Origin: an uncultured euryarchaeote
GTDB taxonomy: Archaea; Thermoplasmatota; Poseidoniia; Poseidoniales; Poseidoniaceae
Reading direction: 5' to 3'
DNA: 12,909 bases
NCBI GenBank assembly: GCA_937897365.1
Contig: CALCOP010000037.1
Location: 1 to 12,909 of the forward strand
Position 1 is the first letter of the stretch, and every line of letters starts with the position of its first letter. The notes under the pieces are model-generated. The model did no database searches and was not told the DNA's origin. It worked only from the letters and a program-made list of their open reading frames with translations. Below, in pieces: positions 1 to 5,967 of this stretch. Position numbers and translations under genes: made by a program.

Positions 1-829
1 TACCGTTCAAGGCAGTGATGGGCATGGTGATTAGAAACAGAACTAAGACAAGTGAAAACAACCGGTTAAAGAAACGGGGTTTGTCGGGGTCAATTGGGTT
101 TGCTTTGCCGTTTGAAGTCCTCCACTTGTTAATGATGAGCATGTTCCAAGAAGCACCCATGATTCGGCCATAAGCCATTATTGTGGGTGACATGAAAGTA
201 AGCATTCCTGCTGCAAGCCAAATTGGTGAAAGTGTGTTTTGAGGACTGGTTTGAATTCCGTAAAGCAGGGTAGCAATAGTGGCTCCAACAAGTAGGGAAA
301 TCGTGATGATCCTCCGAATGAATCCAGTTATCCTGTTACGCTTCAACTTATCATTACCCATTCCGAGAAGTTGAGCATTGAGTGTCTCCCATGGAGAAAT
401 AAGTACTGGAATCGCAATGAATAAACCTGCGACAAGAAGGCTTGCTTCGAAGTAAACATCGGGATTGAATAGTAATTCCATAATGAGAATAAGAATTCCA
501 GTCATTCCCATCATGTAAAGACCGATACCATATCCGACTGTGCCCTGTTTGAGGAGCGTGCGAGCATCTGCAACATTTCCAGTAATCTTGTGGACCTCAT
601 AGAGGTCATCATCGATTTCAAAAGCGACTTGCAGGTTTGCGAGCTGATTCGGGATAAAAATTTTCCAAACTGGAATTGCTATTGCAAAAGCAATCAATAT
701 TGGTAACAAATAGTCAAAAGTGAATTGGTCCACTTCTGCTATTTGGTTTGCTGATGCAGGTTGGACCAAAAAAAAGGCTATCAGCGACGACCAAATCAAG
801 ACACGGAATCTTAGACCCGTCTTGCCCAT
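1..829 (-). CDS. Polytopic membrane protein of unknown function, 3' end cut by the window edge
   Basis: An open frame of 276 codons starts at the ATG at 829-827 and runs off the left edge without a stop. An in-frame TAG lies shortly upstream, so this is the first available ATG. The N-terminus looks like a signal peptide or signal anchor: a basic start (MGKTGLRFR), a hydrophobic core at about residues 10-22, and an ASA-N cleavage-like site near residue 27. Probable membrane segments follow at about 40-59, 97-121, 128-147, 173-191, 201-221 and 256-274. A charged soluble stretch (about 60-95) contains acidic EIDDDLYEVHK. It lies 49 bp downstream of the aminotransferase on the same strand and may be the last visible gene of that transcript. 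I do not recognise the family. The reading frame is well supported by length and by consistent hydrophobic periodicity; no function is assigned. Confidence 0.8.
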   Translation of the reverse strand, partial: MGKTGLRFRVLIWSSLIAFFLVQPASANQIAEVDQFTFDYLLPILIAFAIAIPVWKIFIPNQLANLQVAFEIDDDLYEVHKITGNVADARTLLKQGTVGYGIGLYMMGMTGILILIMELLFNPDVYFEASLLVAGLFIAIPVLISPWETLNAQLLGMGNDKLKRNRITGFIRRIITISLLVGATIATLLYGIQTSPQNTLSPIWLAAGMLTFMSPTIMAYGRIMGASWNMLIINKWRTSNGKANPIDPDKPRFFNRLFSLVLVLFLITMPITALNG

Positions 830-878
830 GTTCTTGTCGGTGTTACACTAAGTCATCAAGGCATCGCCGAAAAAACAC

Positions 879-2096
879 TTAATCGACTCTATGTCGAAGT
901 AAAAAAGATTCAATTCTGTCAAATGCTTCATTGAGTACATTGACGCTTGGAAGATAGACAATACGAAAATGGCCTTTGCCCAAATCAGAAGAAAAGCCAC
1001 TGCCATGAACAACTAAAACATGCTCTTCGTGCAACAAATCCAGTACAAATTGTTTGTCATCATTCGCCCATTTGGGGTCTGTTAAGCGAACAAACATGTA
1101 GAATGCGCCTCCTGATGACTGAACTTCAAGACCCTGGATTTCAGAAATCCTCTTGAGACAAACATCTCGCTGAGCCATAACCTTGTCCGAATATCCATTC
1201 ATCCACGAGCGGTCGGATTCAAGGCCTGCAAGATATCCAAGTTGAGCAGGAGTTGAAGCGCACAAACGTGAGCGCAACATGCGTTCGATACCATCTCGAA
1301 TATCCAATAACCGAAGTTGAGGGTCATGAATCGCCAAATACCCAATACGCCAACCTGGGGCATAGTAGACCTTTGAGACACCGTTCAAGGTGAATACCGG
1401 AACCTCATTTGAGAGGCTCGCAACACTTTTTTGCAACCCGGTAAAGTCAAGACCATCATAGATTTCATCAGCAATAATCATGCAATTTGGCCAGCGACGA
1501 GCGATACCGAGAAGTTTGAGAATTTCCTCTTCATCTGCCACGCTTCCGCATGGATTATTGGGATTTATCAAAACAAGAAGTCGCACAGATGAGTCCATTT
1601 TCGATTCGATGTCGTCAAGGTCGAGTTTCCAGCCATCGTTCGGCTTTAATTTGTATTCAATTGTCTGAGCACCATACATTTGCGGGTAAGCCATGTAAGG
1701 AGGATAATGGGGGCCAGGTGCCAAGACCTTGTCCCCTTCTGTTAAAACCGATGCAAAAAGAATCTGCAATGCTTCTGTAACACCATGACAGACATAAATG
1801 TCTGAACTTTGTGCATTCCACCCTTTTCGACGCTCGTCCCTTGCAATGGCATCTCGCAGTTCTGGAAGTCCGTAGGATGGCGAATATCCATTACGGCCGT
1901 CCTGTAAAGCCTTGACATAGGCTTCAACCATGTGCGATGGTGTAGGCAATCCAGGGTAAGCAATCGGGTCGCCGATATTGAGTTTGAGGATAGTATGTCC
2001 TTGCTGCTCAAGCGCTGTAGCAGGTACGACAACATCACGAATAGCATACTCAATCTGGGAAGCTCGTGCTGCGACTGGAATCTGTTCTTTTGACAT
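879..2096 (-). CDS. PLP-dependent class I aminotransferase, AlaT-like
   Basis: The 405-residue protein is a complete fold-type I aminotransferase of ordinary length. Visible landmarks are the substrate-loop IGDP (41-44), the NPNNP motif (178-182), the cofactor-binding DEIY (Asp210, Tyr213), the Schiff-base lysine Lys242 in NGVSKVYYAPGWRIGY with Arg250, and the C-terminal carboxylate-binding Arg378 in HFRIVYLP. The segments RSRLCASTPAQ and LDLLHEEHVLVVHGSGF resemble bacterial AlaT (alanine:2-oxoglutarate transaminase) more than aspartate aminotransferase. I therefore infer that it interconverts pyruvate and alanine in the cytoplasm, though substrate cannot be fixed from sequence. It ends in TAA. 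The gene follows the EVE gene by 35 bp. That gap contains an AT-rich stretch (2110-2122, TTTGATAATTTTT on the coding strand) that could be a TATA-like element of its own promoter, but its spacing to the ATG is slightly short for a leaderless message. Confidence 0.93.
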   Translation of the reverse strand: MSKEQIPVAARASQIEYAIRDVVVPATALEQQGHTILKLNIGDPIAYPGLPTPSHMVEAYVKALQDGRNGYSPSYGLPELRDAIARDERRKGWNAQSSDIYVCHGVTEALQILFASVLTEGDKVLAPGPHYPPYMAYPQMYGAQTIEYKLKPNDGWKLDLDDIESKMDSSVRLLVLINPNNPCGSVADEEEILKLLGIARRWPNCMIIADEIYDGLDFTGLQKSVASLSNEVPVFTLNGVSKVYYAPGWRIGYLAIHDPQLRLLDIRDGIERMLRSRLCASTPAQLGYLAGLESDRSWMNGYSDKVMAQRDVCLKRISEIQGLEVQSSGGAFYMFVRLTDPKWANDDKQFVLDLLHEEHVLVVHGSGFSSDLGKGHFRIVYLPSVNVLNEAFDRIESFLLRHRVD

Positions 2097-2131
2097 TTAT
2101 ACACTCTCTAAAAATTATCAAACGATTACGA

Positions 2132-2608
2132 TCAAAGTTCACTGCGTGATAGGCCACCCATTGCTAACACAATCTCAAAATGGTGTTCTTCAACAGGCTG
2201 AATAGAAAGCCGTTGACCTTTACGCACCAAGAGCATTTCTTCACAAGCAGGGTTATTTCGAACATCTTCTAAAGGGACAATACTGTTCAGTGCTTTGACT
2301 GGCTCAATATCAACCATCATCCATCGTGGATTTTCGGGTGTTGCCTTCGGGTCAAAATATTTCGATTTTGAATCTTGCGCAGTATGGTCTGGGTATCCCT
2401 CTTTGCAAACACGTGCTATACCCACAACATGAGGGGGCTTGAAATTGGAATGGTAGAACAAAACCAAATCACCGATTTTCATATCATCTCGCATCATGTT
2501 TCGAGCCTGATAATTACGAACACCATCCCAATGAGTTGAACCATCATCTACAAGTTGGGAATATGGATAAACATGGGGCTCAGATTTCATCAACCAATAG
2601 TTGACCAT
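2132..2608 (-). CDS. EVE-domain protein (modified-base/RNA-binding, PUA-like fold)
   Basis: The 158-residue protein is a single EVE domain. It begins with the family signature YWLMKSEP (residues 4-11), followed by WDGVRNYQARN (27-37), GDLVLFYHSN (46-55) and a C-terminal hydrophobic strand HHFEIVLAMGGL. EVE domains have a PUA-like fold, and characterised members bind modified bases in DNA or RNA. The role of this stand-alone archaeal copy is unknown. The start at 2608 is chosen because family members begin a few residues before YWLMKSEP. An ATG at 2653 is in the same frame and overlaps the exporter's stop codon (ATGGTGA); it would add 15 residues. A strong potential RNA hairpin lies just upstream of the 2608 start. 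The gene ends in TGA and sits between the exporter and the aminotransferase on the same strand, probably in one transcript. Confidence 0.92.
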   Translation of the reverse strand: MVNYWLMKSEPHVYPYSQLVDDGSTHWDGVRNYQARNMMRDDMKIGDLVLFYHSNFKPPHVVGIARVCKEGYPDHTAQDSKSKYFDPKATPENPRWMMVDIEPVKALNSIVPLEDVRNNPACEEMLLVRKGQRLSIQPVEEHHFEIVLAMGGLSRSEL

Positions 2609-2611
2609 GAA

Positions 2612-2628
2612 CCCCCCACTGCGAGGGG
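2612..2628 (-). other. GC-rich RNA hairpin just before the EVE start
   Basis: On the minus-strand transcript, CCCCUC (2628-2623) can pair with GGGGGG (2617-2612) across the 5-base loop GCAGU. This makes a 6-bp stem ending three bases before the AUG at 2608. There is no U-run after it, so it does not look like an intrinsic terminator. It could hide the G-rich sequence that would otherwise serve as a ribosome site, or mark the exporter/EVE junction. If translation starts at 2653 instead, the hairpin lies inside the coding region. Confidence 0.35.
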
Positions 2629-2646
2629 CTTCTTTGTATTGTTGGC

Positions 2647-5600
2647 TCACCATGCATCGACAACATCATCGAGCAAAGCCGCATCTAAGACATCAACGTC
2701 AAGTTTCTTTTTCTCTCCAAGACCAAGACGTCGTGCCATTGCTGAGCGTCCACCAACTGCTCCTAAGCCAGCCTTTTCCATCGTAACGAAAATTGCGGGT
2801 AAAAGTATGAGTGCACTCGCTGCAGCAACCCAAAGTAAAATCAAAATTACTGTGATAAATGGAGATATAGCAACGATTGGTATTTGATAAGCCGTGAACA
2901 TTCCCAAACTGGTAACAACCGCAGCCTCGAATAACGACATACCCGTTCCAATTGCTGCTGTACGTATCGCATCAAGGCCTCCACCCAATTCGCGTATACG
3001 GTTGGATATGTGGATAGAAAAGTCTACACCGACTCCCACCAAAATTGAGCCAATCATGACGGTCACTAATGAAAGGTCGACATCCATCCTCCACATGACA
3101 AGCCACTGCAAGGCAACAGTTGCTATGACCGGCGAAGTCGTCAAAAGTGAATACTTGATGTCTTTGAAAACGATAGCCAGAGTAATCAGAGTGAGGACGA
3201 CTGCAAAGCCCAGCGAGGTCCATTGTGAACCAACAATCAACTCGTTCACCTCGATAGTCGTGGGTGCTACACCGGTTAGTTTTGTCGCGTAATCTCCCGG
3301 TTCGGTTCCACTGAAAGTGGCTGTAAGTTGATCGATGGTGACGACACTGGAGCTGGTGTCTGCAACAGGCAGATAAGGCATGTCGACCAAAATCAAACTT
3401 CGGTCGTAATTTTCACTGATGAAAATCCCACGTGTTTCATCAGTAATCGATGAGTAAAAGACATTCAAAAGAAAAACTTCGGATTGCCTTGAAGCCGGCA
3501 AGCCATATGCGTCTGGCGATGTGAGCAAATCCCAAAAGGATGCACCTCCGGATACCGAACTGTCCAGTAGAACGGATGCAGTATCCTTGATATCTTGAGG
3601 GAGGAGTGGCAAGCCTTGGACAAACTCACTGCACCCAGGACAATCGATAGTCGGGGCTATACCGGAGGATTTCATCAAGAAAACAATCGACACAGCAGAG
3701 GTATCTGGAACATCGTTGAGCAAAGATTCCAAGGTATCGATTTGCCGTAAATTTTCAGCAGGATCTTGCTGTGAAACTTCGATTGATGTATCTCCAGTGA
3801 GGTTTGCTTGAACCAAAACCATACCAAGCTGCCCAGAATTGAAATCGTTACTATACACCTTCATACCCTCGACTGAAGGCTCATCGAAGGGTGCCATCTC
3901 CAACATGTCGATGTTCTCTTTGACATTTGCTTGGCCATACGTAGCAGAAACGAGAATGAGAATTGCGAAAAAGCCGATCACACCACGATTGTATTTCATA
4001 GGAACATCAACAATTTTAACGAAAGCCTTCAAAGGAGGATGTTTTGGTTTCCTCAAGTCCAAGAGCAGCGTTAGGTTAGGAACCATGAACATCGTGAGAA
4101 TGTAAACGACAACAATTCCACCAGATAGGGCTATTCCGACGGTTTGAATTGGCGTCATTGGAGTGAATACAAGCGAAACGAAACCGATAACAGTAGTAAC
4201 AGCAGACAAAAATACCGCCTTTCCTGTCGAAGAAAGGGCGCCTCTAATTTTCTCCTTTTTCGTACCTCCTTCCTCCGCATACCGATTGGTAATGTGTAAT
4301 CCATAGGATACGCCGAGTGCCAATAAAATTGGCCCGACAATAATGACAGTCATCGTGACTTCATAGTTGAGCCAGCCGATAATTCCCAATGTCCAAAAGA
4401 CTGCACAAAGCGTTGGTAGACCCGAAATGATGACGACTTTCAAACCCTGTAAAGGACGAATACCAGTTAGACCCGTCTGTAAAACATCGCAGTGGAAAAT
4501 AAACAAACCAACTGCAACGAGGACGATAGCAAGTGGGAAAATGTCCCAAAACATGTCAAAAGTTCGTTCAGTAACCGCATTTGTAATAGGAACCGGGCCA
4601 GTCAGCGTCATGTTGAGTCCGAAAGCTTTCACACCTCGTTCAAGTTGTTCTGTAGTAAGGTCATTCACTTCACCCCATATGCACATTCCAGCGTCGACAT
4701 CTGGGTCACCATTTTGCAGATAGAGACACGGTCGCTCCATGTTTTTCATTCCATCAAGAATTTCATTCGTATCACGAATGATTTCTTTTGCCGCAACATC
4801 ATCGTTAACTGCAATAGCCATGACTGCTCTATCGAGCGTCCCGTCAGGGACTTCTTTTTCACCTTCAAAAACGCAATCAGCAAAGCCGCATGAGATATCC
4901 CTCGCCAACTTATCCAAACCGGGAGAAGGTGAGCCATCATCTTCATACATTTCATTGATAATGAGGTCTGTCGTGTTCTGTGAAGGAATTTCATAACCAC
5001 CTCCAAGCTGATCATCTGTGAGTGCAAACAAGTCATTCAAGGAACTTGCAGCCTGAGCCGATTGACAATCGTCTTGACCTAATCCGCAACCCAATTGACC
5101 CAGTTCAGTGATGAATGCTTCACGTATTCGGGGCGCACTGGAGTTCACTTCTTTGAGAACTGTCGAAATTGAAAGTAGATAGATGACATCGTCATTGAGC
5201 GTTTCAGAAGCGTTGTTTGGATTTTGACACACAAATGTCGAAATACAAGGGTTGAGAAGGTTTTCAACATAACTAATCTCTTGGAGAATCCTGACATCCG
5301 TGATATTATTTTGTGCGAAGTTTCCACCCTCAAGTTGTATGTAAATAACCATGACATTGGTCGACCAATCTTCTTCAACCAAATTCAACAAACGTCCAAC
5401 TTCACTGCCATCAGGCAAATAAACTTCAAGGTCGCCGTTAACATTCAAATCGGTTTCATTCGGATCATCATCAAACTGCGTAAAATAAAGGTCAAAGAAA
5501 CCTGAATGACTCACGAAGAATAACGTCATGACGAGGAACACAATAACTGTAGCCAGTGGGAATCGGGTAATCGCCCCAATTGCTCCGGATTTTTGCCACT

Positions 5601-5784
5601 CACGCTTCAGACGTGTAGGGGCATCCAAAACCGCATCAATAGCCCGTTTCGAATCAAAATCTTTGACCCTTGCAGAGATGTCGATTGCTCCAGATTGCAG
5701 TCGAGATGACCCATCTCGCTTCAACCTTGAAAAGCGACTTTCAAGAGTAATTTTGGAAGGTTTTTCTTGACTCTCATCGACCAA
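2647..5784 (-). CDS. RND superfamily exporter, MMPL/HAE3-like, 12 membrane segments
   Basis: The 1045-residue protein has the duplicated RND layout. A long basic and acidic cytoplasmic N-terminus (about 1-74) precedes TM1 (76-92). A large extracytoplasmic domain (about 100-410) is followed by TM2-6 (about 415-580). Then come TM7 (609-625), a second extracytoplasmic domain (about 630-850) and TM8-12 (about 857-1002). It ends in a charged C-terminal tail containing EKKK and several aspartates. The paired TM4 signatures are GVSYGLHITNRY (491-502) and GVDFSIHISNRI (919-930). RND/MMPL proteins export hydrophobic molecules or lipids using ion gradients; the cargo here cannot be predicted. The start codon is TTG at 5784: an in-frame TGA lies upstream, and the first internal ATG would fall inside TM1. 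It ends in TGA. It is transcribed divergently from valS and heads the EVE/aminotransferase block. Confidence 0.93.
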   Translation of the reverse strand: MVDESQEKPSKITLESRFSRLKRDGSSRLQSGAIDISARVKDFDSKRAIDAVLDAPTRLKREWQKSGAIGAITRFPLATVIVFLVMTLFFVSHSGFFDLYFTQFDDDPNETDLNVNGDLEVYLPDGSEVGRLLNLVEEDWSTNVMVIYIQLEGGNFAQNNITDVRILQEISYVENLLNPCISTFVCQNPNNASETLNDDVIYLLSISTVLKEVNSSAPRIREAFITELGQLGCGLGQDDCQSAQAASSLNDLFALTDDQLGGGYEIPSQNTTDLIINEMYEDDGSPSPGLDKLARDISCGFADCVFEGEKEVPDGTLDRAVMAIAVNDDVAAKEIIRDTNEILDGMKNMERPCLYLQNGDPDVDAGMCIWGEVNDLTTEQLERGVKAFGLNMTLTGPVPITNAVTERTFDMFWDIFPLAIVLVAVGLFIFHCDVLQTGLTGIRPLQGLKVVIISGLPTLCAVFWTLGIIGWLNYEVTMTVIIVGPILLALGVSYGLHITNRYAEEGGTKKEKIRGALSSTGKAVFLSAVTTVIGFVSLVFTPMTPIQTVGIALSGGIVVVYILTMFMVPNLTLLLDLRKPKHPPLKAFVKIVDVPMKYNRGVIGFFAILILVSATYGQANVKENIDMLEMAPFDEPSVEGMKVYSNDFNSGQLGMVLVQANLTGDTSIEVSQQDPAENLRQIDTLESLLNDVPDTSAVSIVFLMKSSGIAPTIDCPGCSEFVQGLPLLPQDIKDTASVLLDSSVSGGASFWDLLTSPDAYGLPASRQSEVFLLNVFYSSITDETRGIFISENYDRSLILVDMPYLPVADTSSSVVTIDQLTATFSGTEPGDYATKLTGVAPTTIEVNELIVGSQWTSLGFAVVLTLITLAIVFKDIKYSLLTTSPVIATVALQWLVMWRMDVDLSLVTVMIGSILVGVGVDFSIHISNRIRELGGGLDAIRTAAIGTGMSLFEAAVVTSLGMFTAYQIPIVAISPFITVILILLWVAAASALILLPAIFVTMEKAGLGAVGGRSAMARRLGLGEKKKLDVDVLDAALLDDVVDAW

Positions 5785-5868
5785 GCAACTCGCCCCCAGT
5801 GAGTTGTAGTTGGTGGTGCTTCAAATGCCTACCGATAGTTTGACACAAATTTGATGCATTTCAAACAA

Positions 5869-5886
5869 CGGCGATGTCGGCGATGT
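5869..5886. repeat. Two tandem copies of CGGCGATGT
   Basis: The 9-base unit CGGCGATGT occurs twice head to tail between the divergent exporter and valS genes. A perfect 10-base palindrome, ACAGCGCTGT, lies 30 bases further on (5916-5925). Both sit in non-coding sequence and could be protein-binding sites for either gene, but short repeats also arise by chance. I see no convincing TATA box in this 183-bp region. Confidence 0.3.
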
Positions 5887-5956
5887 TCATGCGTTGGTTT
5901 CAAAGGTAAGTCATTACAGCGCTGTTTGGACCCGCATCGTTCATGTGTGCGGGGCC

Positions 5957-5964
5957 AGGTGAGG
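5957..5964 (+). promoter_or_regulatory. Shine-Dalgarno sequence that fixes the valS start
   Basis: AGGTGAGG contains AGGTGA, complementary to the conserved 16S rRNA 3' end, and ends 3-5 bases before the ATG at 5968. It argues that translation starts there. The same frame is open upstream to TTG/ATG at 5851/5854, but those codons encode a Cys/Arg-rich stretch that does not resemble a ValRS N-terminus. Confidence 0.6.
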
Positions 5965-5967
5965 CAC

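Noticed and set aside
5851..5967. Possible 39-residue N-terminal extension of ValRS, rich in Cys and Arg (a zinc-finger-like look)
   Set aside because: The strong Shine-Dalgarno sequence sits immediately before the ATG at 5968, and the extension does not resemble any ValRS N-terminus; the cysteines have no regular finger spacing.
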